Part shown: positions 1 to 6,528 of the stretch, piece after piece | Layout: each line of letters begins with the position of its first letter | Numbering within the stretch: the stretch's first letter is position 1 | NCBI GenBank assembly: GCA_023489405.1 | Contig: JAMDCW010000074.1 | Span: 1-6,528 of the forward strand | Direction: 5' to 3' | Length of the DNA: 6,528 bases | Source: Chloroflexota bacterium | Lineage (GTDB): Bacteria > Chloroflexota > UBA4733 | Translations under genes and position numbers: made by a program | Notes under the pieces: generated by a model | Database searches by the model: none | The model's input: the letters and a program-made list of their open reading frames with translations, nothing else | What the model was told of the DNA's origin: nothing

Positions 1-1
1 C

Positions 2-826
2 AGTACTTTGGCCTGTCCGGCCTGGAGTGTCGACCAGGTGGTCGATGCCGCGGTGCACTTCGGCTACGACGGTATCGAGTGGCGCTTGCTCGATGGCAAT
101 GTCATCGACCCGGTCGCCGATCGCGGACAGGTGGAACATGCGGTCAGGGCGTGCCGCGGGCGGGGGATCGCTGTCTGTGCCCTGGACACTTCCTGCCGTT
201 TCAACCTGCGGGCATCGTCTGACCGAGAAGCGCAGGTGGCGATCCTGCTGCGCTGGATCGAGCTTGCCCAGGCCGTTGACGTGCCGCTCCTCCGCGTCTT
301 CGGCGGGGCGAACCAGCCGGGGGATGGTTCCGCTCCCAGCGACGGCGAAGTGAATAGCTGGGTCGTGGCGGCGCTACGTGCTGCTGCGCCAGCAGCGGAG
401 CGCGCTCAAGTCACCGTCGCCATCGAGACGCATGACGCCTTCTCCTCGGCGCGTCGAACGGCGGCCGTCTTGCGTGAAGTCGCGTCCCCCTACGTCGGTG
501 CACTCTGGGACAGTCACCACCCCTATCGCGTAGGAGAGACGCCAGAGGAGGTGGTTGATGCTCTCGGCTCCCGCCTGGTCCACGTCCACGTGAAAGACGC
601 GCGGCGCCGGACGCCGGGGAGCGCGGACTGGCAGCTTGTCATGCTCGGTGAAGGGGAAGTGCCGGTGCGGGAGCAGTTGGAAAGCCTCGCGCGCCGGCGG
701 TATTCCGGATGGGTATGCGTGGAGTGGGAGAAGAAGTGGCATCCCGAGCTTGCCGACCCTGAGATCGCATTGCCTCAGCACCTTGCCTGGCTGAAACGGG
801 CGGTGGCGAAGATCTCCACCGAGTGA
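2..826 (+). CDS. Sugar-phosphate isomerase/epimerase family protein (TIM barrel), 5' partial
   Basis: This is a xylose-isomerase-like TIM-barrel protein (AP endonuclease 2 superfamily), whose members isomerise or epimerise sugars, sugar acids or inositol derivatives using a divalent metal. The reading frame is open to the left edge. The first visible residues, STLACPAWS, match the usual start of strand 1 in this family, so only about five residues plus the start codon are missing; the TTG at 8 is internal. Likely metal ligands lie at the expected places: Glu in IETHD (425-427), Asp in WDSHHP (509-511), His in HVHVKD (581-589) and Glu in VEWEKKW (722-724). The N-terminal YDGIEWR motif (strand 2) is also typical. 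There is no signal peptide, so it is cytosolic. It converges on the MFS transporter gene. The substrate cannot be told from the sequence; dehydratase or hydroxypyruvate-isomerase-like activity is also possible within this superfamily. The family call is firm, the reaction is not. Confidence 0.88.
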   Translation, partial: STLACPAWSVDQVVDAAVHFGYDGIEWRLLDGNVIDPVADRGQVEHAVRACRGRGIAVCALDTSCRFNLRASSDREAQVAILLRWIELAQAVDVPLLRVFGGANQPGDGSAPSDGEVNSWVVAALRAAAPAAERAQVTVAIETHDAFSSARRTAAVLREVASPYVGALWDSHHPYRVGETPEEVVDALGSRLVHVHVKDARRRTPGSADWQLVMLGEGEVPVREQLESLARRRYSGWVCVEWEKKWHPELADPEIALPQHLAWLKRAVAKISTE

Positions 827-903
827 AGGTGCTGAACAATCCCAATTCCACGTTGACGTAATCTCTCCGCAACATCTGGCTGTAGCTCTATCACCGCCGT
901 GTA

Positions 904-2205
904 CTAGGCTGTCTGGGGTCGCGGGGCGCTGGCGTTCGTGAGGATGATAGTAGCGAGGAGGGCGAGGAGAGCGGCATAGACGTAGGAATAGGAGGGATGG
1001 AGGGTGTAGAGGAGGCCCATGATGATGTTGCCGATAAAGAGGCCGGTGCTGCGAGCGGCGGTGAGGGCGCCCATCTGGCGGCTTTTGGTTGCTTCGGGTG
1101 AGACGCGAGAGACGATGGTTGGCTCCAGTGTCTCGATGACGCCCAAGGCGGCGCCGAGGACGATGACACCGAGATAGGTACCCCATATACCTGTGTGAAT
1201 AGCGGCGGTGATGGCGAGGATGGCAGAGCCGATGGTCGCGCAGAGGTAGCCGAGGCTGGCGAGGGTTCGCGGGCCGGCTTGCTGGACGGCGCCGATGGCG
1301 AGCCCAGTGATAGCGGAAACGCCAAGGTAGAGGACGTACGCGAGGATGCCGGTGGCTTCGGCGTGAATGAGCGATCCACCGGAATAGCCTTCGCTTTCGG
1401 CGGTCAGAATGGGGAAGCCGAGGCTATAGAAGCTGAAACCGAAGAGAGCGGAAGCGACGAGGACACCGCGATAGAGACGGAGATTGCTCACGGTCTTGCT
1501 AGGGCTTGTTGGTGCTGCTGCCTGAGTTTGCTGGCGTGGAGCAGCGCCGGCGTTGGTGATGCTGGAGGATCTGCTCGTGAAGAAGTAGGTCCTCCGATTT
1601 TGCTGGCGTGGAGCAGCGCCGGCGTTGGTGATGGCGACGAAGACGGTGGAAATGATGAGGGGAGCCAGTGTGATCAGGAAGATCACCTTGAACGAAGCAC
1701 CAATGGCGACAAGGATCAGTGCGATCAGTGCAGCGAGCGTGCCCCCGCCGATATCGAGCGCGTGCAAGAGTCCGAATGCTTGCCCTTCTTGTTCTGGGGT
1801 CACGACTTCGGTAAGCATGGCGCGGCGTGGTGGATTGCGGAAGTTCCGCCCCCACCAGCCGACGGCGAAGAGTCCGACTGCAGTAGCGATGTTCGCTGTC
1901 AGGCCGATAAAGGAGAGTAGGGGAATGAGTGCATTCCCGAAGACGGCGATACGCTTGCGTCCGAGGCGGTCGCCGAGCCGGCCGCCGATATAGGCGATGA
2001 TCGCTCCTGGTCCGTAAGCGATGGCGGTGGCCAGGCCGAAGACCCACGGAGCACCTTTGAGATCCAGGACGAGGAAGAGGGGTAAACCGGCGAGGACTGC
2101 TTGATATCCCAGATCAGCGAAGAACGCGGAAAAAGCGATTTTCCACACGTCTGCACCCAAAGCATATAACCGACCTGTCGTTCCTTTGGCACTTGCTTGT
2201 TGCAT
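904..2205 (-). CDS. Major facilitator superfamily (MFS) transporter
   Basis: This is a 433-residue inner-membrane secondary transporter with the 12-helix pattern of the MFS. The MFS motif A, GGRLGDRLGRKR, sits at residues 74-85 in the loop between helices 2 and 3. An Arg/Pro-rich stretch, RNFRNPPRRAML (120-131), lies near helix 4, and a helix-10-like segment with IETLEPTIVSRV follows in the second half. The motif A copy between helices 8 and 9 is degenerate. The ATG at 2205 is preferred because GAAAGGAG precedes it by 7 bases and the protein then begins just before helix 1. The open frame continues upstream to 2472, but that extension is Pro/Ser-rich, overlaps the neighbouring gene and has no helices. 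The central loop between helices 6 and 7 (about 193-241) carries an exact repeat of ITNAGAAPRQQ at 192-202 and 216-226. The substrate is unknown; a drug or metabolite exporter is only a guess from general resemblance. It is the last gene of a leftward group. Confidence 0.9.
   Translation of the reverse strand: MQQASAKGTTGRLYALGADVWKIAFSAFFADLGYQAVLAGLPLFLVLDLKGAPWVFGLATAIAYGPGAIIAYIGGRLGDRLGRKRIAVFGNALIPLLSFIGLTANIATAVGLFAVGWWGRNFRNPPRRAMLTEVVTPEQEGQAFGLLHALDIGGGTLAALIALILVAIGASFKVIFLITLAPLIISTVFVAITNAGAAPRQQNRRTYFFTSRSSSITNAGAAPRQQTQAAAPTSPSKTVSNLRLYRGVLVASALFGFSFYSLGFPILTAESEGYSGGSLIHAEATGILAYVLYLGVSAITGLAIGAVQQAGPRTLASLGYLCATIGSAILAITAAIHTGIWGTYLGVIVLGAALGVIETLEPTIVSRVSPEATKSRQMGALTAARSTGLFIGNIIMGLLYTLHPSYSYVYAALLALLATIILTNASAPRPQTA
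1527..1561. repeat. 35-bp direct repeat, copy 1 (within MFS gene)
   Basis: This is identical over 35 bp to 1599-1633. The two copies are offset by exactly 72 bp (24 codons), so the frame is kept. The copy has an 8-bp palindromic core, CGCCGGCG, within a 14-base imperfect palindrome. In the transporter it encodes the second ITNAGAAPRQQ (residues 216-226) of the helix 6-7 loop. Confidence 0.95.
1599..1633. repeat. 35-bp direct repeat, copy 2 (within MFS gene)
   Basis: This is an exact match to 1527-1561, with a 37-bp spacer (1562-1598) between the copies. The spacer has a 6-bp inverted repeat near its ends (GGAGGA at 1564-1569, TCCTCC at 1590-1595). This copy encodes the first ITNAGAAPRQQ (residues 192-202), directly after helix 6. 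The absence of any mismatch suggests recent duplication rather than an ancient protein repeat. Confidence 0.95.
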
Positions 2206-2270
2206 GACACTGCTCCTTTCGTGTGGATATGTTCGAGCGCTACCGTCTGCTGGACATGGGCGACTCGGTC

Positions 2271-2287
2271 TCCTCTCTTCCAGAGGA
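2271..2287 (-). other. Small hairpin in the leader upstream of the MFS gene
   Basis: A perfect 6-bp inverted repeat (TCCTCT / AGAGGA) with a 5-base loop lies 66 bases upstream of the transporter start, in the 127-base gap after the membrane-protein gene. No T-run follows on the transcribed strand, so it is not a typical intrinsic terminator. It may be a leader or processing hairpin, or chance in this purine-biased stretch. Confidence 0.25.
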
Positions 2288-2332
2288 TAGCGAGGAGGAC
2301 TCTGGCCGTCCAGGTTGCCTTCGGTTAGGGGG

Positions 2333-2848
2333 CTACTTCCCTTCCGGTGGTCGGAGGGATCGGGAGGGCCTGCTGGTGGAATGGGCGCGGCGGAGAGGAA
2401 GCTGGCTGGAGAGGGATGAGGCCTGTGGGTTGAAGATGAATACGGCGCTAGAACCGATGAGGATGATGGCACTGATGATTGTCAGGAGTAACAAGGATAA
2501 GGGGGGTTGAGGCCAAAAAGCCTTGATAGCCACCGTTTCACTGAATCCGAGGAGGACGAGGGAGAGGATTCCGATGATGAGGGCAATGAAGTAGCCTGCC
2601 CTCTGCTGGAGGATGACCAACCAGAAAGCGCTCGCCAGTATGACGACCCGGATGAATGTCAGAGCGGTGATCTCGCGTGTCGCTTGCTCGTAGAGGGTGT
2701 TACCTGGGCCACCGGTATTGGAGAGATCAAGCTGGGCGGTGAGGACGGTAGCAAGCAAGGAGAGGAGGAGTGCCAGGATAGTGACCCAGGGGAGGATGTT
2801 TAGGAGGGTAGGCGAGATGGTGCGTGGCGGTGCTGGGGTGGGAGGCAT
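2333..2848 (-). CDS. Hypothetical four-helix integral membrane protein
   Basis: I do not recognise this 171-residue protein. It has a short Pro-rich N-terminus (residues 2-13), four strongly hydrophobic segments at about 17-38, 61-80, 86-107 and 116-138, and a basic Ser/Pro/Arg-rich tail of some 30 residues. That suggests a small inner-membrane protein with both ends on the same side. The loop between helices 1 and 2 holds NTGGPGN. The start is the ATG at 2848; no strong Shine-Dalgarno lies at normal spacing, only AAGGA about 16 bases upstream, and no other in-frame start exists back to the preceding gene. It begins 23 bases after the cyclophilin stop, so co-transcription and perhaps translational coupling are likely. 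The hydrophobic periodicity on only this frame supports a real gene. Function is unknown; no catalytic motif is visible. Confidence 0.72.
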   Translation of the reverse strand: MPPTPAPPRTISPTLLNILPWVTILALLLSLLATVLTAQLDLSNTGGPGNTLYEQATREITALTFIRVVILASAFWLVILQQRAGYFIALIIGILSLVLLGFSETVAIKAFWPQPPLSLLLLTIISAIILIGSSAVFIFNPQASSLSSQLPLRRAHSTSRPSRSLRPPEGK

Positions 2849-2871
2849 GGCACGGACAGGCTTTTCCTTAG

Positions 2872-3390
2872 CTAGCTTTCGTCCTCTTCGGTGATCTCTA
2901 TGGCTGTGATCGTGTCTCCTGGCTGTGTGGTTCGCGCTGGATCGCGGTCCGCAATGCTCAGGACGACATCTATCCCTTTGATGACGCGACCGAAGATGGC
3001 GTGATGACCGTCGAGGTGGGGGGTAGCGACGTGAGTGATGAAGAACTGACTACCGTTGGTGTTGGGGCCGGCGTTTGCCATGGAGACGACGCCTGGGCCG
3101 TCGTGATGCAAGCGGAGGGCGCCAGGCTCATCTTTGAACGAATAGCCGGGGCCGCCGCGTCCGGTACCCGTTGGGTCGCCAGTTTGCGCCATGAAGCTGC
3201 GGATAACGCGATGGAAGGTGACGCCATCATAGAAGCCGTCGCGGGCGAGGAAGACGAAGTTGTTGACCGTTAGCGGAGCGGATTGGGTAAGAAGGTCGAT
3301 GACGATATCTCCTTTGTTCGTATGGATGGTAGCGGTGTAGTGCTTACGAGGATCGATGGTGAGTGGGGGCGCTGAGCGGTACTGTTTCAT
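2872..3390 (-). CDS. Cyclophilin-type peptidyl-prolyl cis-trans isomerase
   Basis: This 172-residue enzyme catalyses cis-trans isomerisation of Xaa-Pro bonds during protein folding. The single cyclophilin domain covers about residues 18-168. Visible landmarks are FHRVI (59-63, with catalytic Arg61), FMAQTGDPTGTG (66-77), NGSQFFIT (112-119) and HLDGHHAIFGRV (125-136). By comparison with human CypA, R61, F66, M67, Q69, Q115, F117 and H130 keep the active-site positions, while the Trp121 position is His125, a change often seen in bacterial cyclophilins and linked to lower cyclosporin A sensitivity. There is no signal peptide, so it should be cytosolic. The ATG at 3390 is preferred, with AAAGG 7 bases upstream; a GTG at 3411 would add seven residues and lacks a better ribosome site. 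It is divergent from the UPF0182 gene and leads the leftward group. Confidence 0.95.
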   Translation of the reverse strand: MKQYRSAPPLTIDPRKHYTATIHTNKGDIVIDLLTQSAPLTVNNFVFLARDGFYDGVTFHRVIRSFMAQTGDPTGTGRGGPGYSFKDEPGALRLHHDGPGVVSMANAGPNTNGSQFFITHVATPHLDGHHAIFGRVIKGIDVVLSIADRDPARTTQPGDTITAIEITEEDES

Positions 3391-3475
3391 AGGAGGACCT
3401 TTCTCTTGCACGATACATTTTCAACGATACCCACCTATACTGTACGTGGAACGGCGCGATGATTAAGGAGTCTCA
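3391..3475. promoter_or_regulatory. Divergent promoter region between cyclophilin and UPF0182 genes
   Basis: These 85 bases must hold the promoters for both flanking genes if each starts its own transcript. On the plus strand, TATACT at 3436-3441 is a fair -10 match, placed about 34 bases before the UPF0182 ATG. The best -35 match (TTGCAC, 3406-3411) is too far away at 24 bases. On the minus strand TATAGG overlaps the same site. CGATAC occurs twice (3411-3416 and 3425-3430), 14 bases apart, and could be an operator half-site pair. AAGGAG at 3465-3470 is the ribosome site for the UPF0182 gene, with 5-base spacing. Confidence 0.45.
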
Positions 3476-6238
3476 ATGCGCTGGCTGCTTGTCCTCGTCC
3501 TCGTTGCGCTGCTTTTTCTATTTCTTGGGACTGATGCTCACCTCTATGTAGACTACCTGTGGTTCCAATCGGAGCGCGTCACTACGGTTTTCGCGACGAC
3601 GCTACGGTATCGTGCTGTGATCTATGTGTTATTCGGTGGAGCTGCCCTGGCGTGGCTACTCTTGAACTGGCTAGCCGCTCGGTCGCTGGCACGCAGGCAA
3701 TCACGCGGGCCGCGTACGCTCGTTGTGGACCAGCGGCGTCATCCGCCGATCGTGACGCTTGCACTGGTTGTCGTTGCGGTCGTTTTGAGCTTAGTGTTCG
3801 CTTCGGGAGCGAGCGGCGCCTGGCAGCTTTTCGCGCTGTTCATTCACCAGCAGCCCATTACGCAGACAGATCCGATTTTGCACCGGAGCGTTGCTTGGTA
3901 TCTCTTCACCTATCCGGTGTTGCAATATCTCTACGGATGGGTGGTGACGCTGCTCTTTCTCACGCTCGTGGGCGTTGTTATCACCTATGCGCTCTATTCG
4001 CCGCAGTTTGTGCAGCTCGAGCCGGTTGGCGCTATGCCCGGACAGATGCGGGTCAGCTTATCGCCACCGCGGCAGATGCTCCTCCATGGTGCGGGATTGA
4101 TCGCGCTGTTCTTGCTCATTCAGGGGGCGGCATATCACTGGCTGTCGACGGCTGGATTGCTGTTCGCGGCGCACAAGACGTTTTTCGGTGCTGATTTTGT
4201 CGATACACACGTGCATCTGGCTGCCTATGACGTTCTTACGGCGGTGATGGTGTTCAGTGCCGTGGCGATCGTGCTGGCGGCGGTACGGGAGAGTGCCGGC
4301 TGGGCGCTTGCCGTGCCGATTGCGTGGCTTTCTGTAGCGATTCTCGGCCTTGGGGTGATCCCGGCGCTGGTACAGGCGGTCTATGTAGCGCCAAGCGAGC
4401 TCAGCCGGGAGGCGCCGTACATCGCCAATAATATCCGATTCACACGTAGCGCCTTTGCTCTCGATCAGATCACGGTGCAACACCCCAAGCTCTCACCGTT
4501 GACGGAGCAGGATGTCACAAACAATCAGGCAACGATACAGAATATCCGGCTGTGGGATTGGCGTCCGTTGCAGGAGACGTTCCAGCAGTTGCAGGGGTTA
4601 CGACCGTACTACCTCTTCCGCGATGTAGGTATCGATCGCTATAACGGGCAGCAAGAGATGCTAGCGGCACGGCAGCTCGATATCTCGCGTCTTCCTCAAG
4701 CTGCTCAGAACTGGCAGAATAGGCATCTGGTGTACACTCACGGTTTTGGCGTTGTAGGGACGCCAGCGCAGGGGGTGACGCAGCAAGGAACGCCGGAGTT
4801 CAATCTGCATGACATTCCGCCGGTGACGAATAATCCGAGCTTACGCATTACGCAGCCGCGCATCTACTTCACGAGTGGGGGAGCGAATCGCTGGTTGCTG
4901 GTGGATACGAAGGCCCAGGAGTTCGATTATCCGACAGGTTCGGAGAATGCGAGCACCCACTACACTGGGATGGCGGGTATCGCCGTGGGCTCCTTGCCGC
5001 GCCGCTTGCTGTTTGCTTATGCTTTAGGCGATCCTAACCTGCTCTATACCAGCTATCTCGATGCGTCGAGCAAGATTCTCATCCACCGTGAGCTCTCTGA
5101 TCTCATTCACCAGATCGCCCCGTTTCTCAAGCTGGATCATGATCCGTACATCGTGATCAGTGGGGGGCATTTGTACTGGTTCCAAGATGCTTATACGGAG
5201 AGCAGCACGTACCCCTACTCGACGCCGCTCAATTCGGGGGTGAACTACATTCGAAATAGTGTGAAGATCATTGTTGACGCCTACAACGGCACGGTGACGT
5301 TCTACCGGACGGATAGTCCAGCGCATCCTGAGCCATTGATCCAGGCATACAGCAAAATTTTCCCCGGCCTCTTTCACCCGCTCTCGCAGATGCCAGCAGA
5401 CTTCCGGGCACACCTTCGCTATCCGGAAGATCTCTTCGATGCTCAGGCACAGACGATGCAGCTCTACCACATGACGGACCCAACGGTTTTCTACAACCGC
5501 GAGGATGTGTGGTCGCTGCCGGTAGAGCAGGTGGGAGGAACGCGGAGCCAGTTGCAACCGTATTATGTGGAAATTCGTCTGCCGGGGGAACAGCAGGCGG
5601 AGTTCGTCCTCATCGAGCCTTTCGTGCCACGTGGCAAAGATAATATGATTGCGTGGCTAGCGGCGAGGTCGGATCCGGCGCACTACGGGCAGGCGCTCCT
5701 CTATGAATTTTCGAAGGATTCGCTCATCTATGGTCCGCAGCAGGTCGAGGCGCGTATCGACCAGGATCCGATGATCTCCAGCAGTTTGACCTTATGGAAT
5801 CAGCAAGGGTCGCGGGTCATCCGTGGCAACTTGCTGGTCATTCCTCTTGGGAAGGCGTTTCTCTATGTAGAGCCGCTGTTTTTGCAGGCGAGTCAGGGGC
5901 GGATACCAGAGCTGAAGCGCGTCATTCTGGCGGATAGCAACAATGTGACGATGCAGCGCACGCTCAAGGAGGCATTGAGCGCGCTGTTCAGCGGTGCTCC
6001 ACCTGCGGGGGCCTCGAACGTGCCTAATACCTCGAACCAACCTGCTCCAGCCGCTGCGGCCACTGCTACACCGGTGGCTGCTCCGTCTGCGAATGCGACG
6101 ATGCAACAGCTTGCTCGGGATGCCTTGCAGCACTATGGTCAAGCGCAACAGGATCTCAAGAATGGCGATTGGGCGGGGTATGGTAAAGAGTTAGCCGCCA
6201 TGCAGCGAGATTTGGAGCGCCTTGCTACAGGGCGATAG
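3476..6238 (+). CDS. UPF0182 family (COG1615) large membrane protein
   Basis: This 920-residue envelope protein belongs to a conserved family of unknown biochemical function, common in Actinobacteria, Cyanobacteria, Firmicutes and Chloroflexota; the length is normal for the family. Hydrophobic segments lie at about 3-18, 46-66, 92-109, 151-173, 203-220, 252-270 and 276-299, giving seven helices, followed by a large soluble domain, probably outside the cytoplasm. Family hallmarks are DYLWFQSE (26-33) after helix 1, ELSREAPYI after helix 7, LWDWRPL near 359-365, RPYYLFRDVGIDRY (376-389) and NRHLVYTHGFG (415-425). An Ala/Pro/Thr-rich linker (about 840-875) leads to a C-terminal helical segment with NGDWAGYGKEL (from 896), also typical of the family. 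The ATG is fixed by AAGGAG 5 bases upstream and by helix 1 starting at once. It is followed by rsfS after 36 bases and is probably co-transcribed with it. Confidence 0.96.
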   Translation: MRWLLVLVLVALLFLFLGTDAHLYVDYLWFQSERVTTVFATTLRYRAVIYVLFGGAALAWLLLNWLAARSLARRQSRGPRTLVVDQRRHPPIVTLALVVVAVVLSLVFASGASGAWQLFALFIHQQPITQTDPILHRSVAWYLFTYPVLQYLYGWVVTLLFLTLVGVVITYALYSPQFVQLEPVGAMPGQMRVSLSPPRQMLLHGAGLIALFLLIQGAAYHWLSTAGLLFAAHKTFFGADFVDTHVHLAAYDVLTAVMVFSAVAIVLAAVRESAGWALAVPIAWLSVAILGLGVIPALVQAVYVAPSELSREAPYIANNIRFTRSAFALDQITVQHPKLSPLTEQDVTNNQATIQNIRLWDWRPLQETFQQLQGLRPYYLFRDVGIDRYNGQQEMLAARQLDISRLPQAAQNWQNRHLVYTHGFGVVGTPAQGVTQQGTPEFNLHDIPPVTNNPSLRITQPRIYFTSGGANRWLLVDTKAQEFDYPTGSENASTHYTGMAGIAVGSLPRRLLFAYALGDPNLLYTSYLDASSKILIHRELSDLIHQIAPFLKLDHDPYIVISGGHLYWFQDAYTESSTYPYSTPLNSGVNYIRNSVKIIVDAYNGTVTFYRTDSPAHPEPLIQAYSKIFPGLFHPLSQMPADFRAHLRYPEDLFDAQAQTMQLYHMTDPTVFYNREDVWSLPVEQVGGTRSQLQPYYVEIRLPGEQQAEFVLIEPFVPRGKDNMIAWLAARSDPAHYGQALLYEFSKDSLIYGPQQVEARIDQDPMISSSLTLWNQQGSRVIRGNLLVIPLGKAFLYVEPLFLQASQGRIPELKRVILADSNNVTMQRTLKEALSALFSGAPPAGASNVPNTSNQPAPAAAATATPVAAPSANATMQQLARDALQHYGQAQQDLKNGDWAGYGKELAAMQRDLERLATGR

Positions 6239-6253
6239 TTGGGGAGCGAGCGT

Positions 6254-6272
6254 TATCGTCGCGATAGGGAGG
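6254..6272 (+). promoter_or_regulatory. Hairpin and Shine-Dalgarno ahead of rsfS
   Basis: TATCG (6254-6258) and CGATA (6262-6266) form a perfect 5-bp inverted repeat with a 3-base loop. It abuts the purine-rich GGGAGG (6267-6272), the only Shine-Dalgarno-like sequence before rsfS. It lies only 2 bases before the ATG at 6275, which is unusually close. Confidence 0.4.
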
Positions 6273-6274
6273 AT

Positions 6275-6528
6275 ATGTCTGGTTTGGATATCGAAGGGGT
6301 AGTACAGGGCCACCCAGGTCTCCTGGAGGCGCGCCGGCTGGCGCAGCGGATCGTGGAGATTTTAGCCGACGGGAAGGCACAGGACACCGTTTTGATCGAT
6401 GTGTCCGCCGTAACTGTTATTGCGGACTTTTTCGTCATCACCACAGGGACAACTGACCGGCAGGTGCGTGCCCTGGCGAACCGTGTATTGGAGGAGCTGA
6501 AAACGAGCGGTGTCGAACCGCGGCGTAT
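6275..6528 (+). CDS. rsfS: Ribosomal silencing factor RsfS (Iojap family), 3' partial
   Basis: RsfS binds ribosomal protein uL14 on the large subunit and blocks joining of the subunits, lowering translation when nutrients are short. The window holds the first 84 residues; the C-terminal part lies beyond the right edge. After a short variable N-terminus, the family core begins at about residue 16 and shows DTVLIDVS (37-44), IADFFVITTGTTDRQVRAL (49-67, the most conserved block of the family) and an amphipathic helix to about 78. The ATG at 6275 is preferred over other starts but has GGGAGG only 2 bases upstream. An in-frame TTG at 6239, immediately after the UPF0182 stop, would add 12 residues, and a TTG at 6284 would give a more relaxed spacing of 11 bases. 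It is co-directional with the UPF0182 gene at 36 bases and probably in the same transcript. RsfS is often found next to nadD; here it is not, at least upstream. Confidence 0.93.
   Translation, partial: MSGLDIEGVVQGHPGLLEARRLAQRIVEILADGKAQDTVLIDVSAVTVIADFFVITTGTTDRQVRALANRVLEELKTSGVEPRR

Noticed and set aside
827..903. Possible bidirectional terminator between the convergent genes
   Set aside because: Only a tiny ACGT/ACGT inverted repeat is present, with no stable stem followed by a T-run on either strand.
374..1186. Minus-strand open frame of 270 codons crossing the isomerase and MFS 3' ends
   Set aside because: Its Arg/Pro/His-rich composition spans two well-supported genes and the intergenic gap, and has no motif.
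1195..1920. Plus-strand open frame of 241 codons antisense to the MFS gene
   Set aside because: Its product is low-complexity Gly/Glu/Asp/Ser-rich sequence, the expected reflection of a hydrophobic gene on the other strand; no domain or ribosome site is visible.
2206..2472. N-terminal extension of the MFS open frame up to 2472
   Set aside because: The extension is Pro/Ser/Arg-rich without helices, overlaps the four-helix membrane protein in another frame, and a good ribosome site sits just before the ATG at 2205.
3406..3441. TTGCAC and TATACT as a complete sigma-70 type promoter for the UPF0182 gene
   Set aside because: The spacer is 24 bases, far from the usual 16-18; only the -10-like element is kept as a candidate.
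5024..5557. Minus-strand open frame of 177 codons inside the UPF0182 gene
   Set aside because: It is fully antisense to a region with clear UPF0182 conservation; no recognisable domain.

Overview
The window comes from a bacterial chromosome of fairly high G+C content. It holds six protein-coding genes: four complete, and one cut by each window edge. I see no RNA gene, CRISPR array, transposase or phage gene. The mix of a UPF0182 (COG1615) giant membrane protein, a cytosolic cyclophilin, RsfS, a sugar-phosphate isomerase/epimerase-like TIM barrel and an MFS carrier would fit Chloroflexota (for example Thermomicrobia-like lineages) or a related group of non-proteobacterial bacteria. That placement is a low-confidence inference from family distribution, not something the bases prove.

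Layout. (1) Bases 2-826, plus strand: a sugar-phosphate isomerase/epimerase (AP endonuclease 2-like TIM barrel), missing only a few N-terminal residues at the left edge. (2) Bases 827-903: a 77-base convergent gap with no convincing terminator hairpin and T-run. (3) Bases 904-3390, minus strand: three genes read leftward, in transcription order a cyclophilin-type peptidyl-prolyl isomerase (3390-2872), an unrecognised four-helix membrane protein (2848-2333, after a 23-base gap), and a 12-helix MFS transporter (2205-904, after a 127-base gap). The first two probably share a transcript, and the MFS gene may be read through or have its own promoter. (4) Bases 3391-3475: a short divergent promoter region. 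(5) Bases 3476-6238, plus strand: a 920-residue UPF0182 membrane protein. (6) Bases 6275 to the right edge, plus strand: the first 84 residues of the ribosomal silencing factor RsfS, 36 bases after the UPF0182 stop and probably co-transcribed with it.

How the genes work together: no shared pathway is evident. Cyclophilin (protein folding) and RsfS (ribosome subunit silencing) are housekeeping functions, UPF0182 is a conserved envelope protein of unknown function, and the transporter and TIM-barrel enzyme look like independent metabolic genes. I did not find a convincing undescribed system. The most unusual item is a perfect 35-bp direct repeat, 72 bp apart and in frame, inside the central cytoplasmic loop of the MFS transporter. 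It duplicates an 11-residue peptide and looks like a recent small insertion or duplication.
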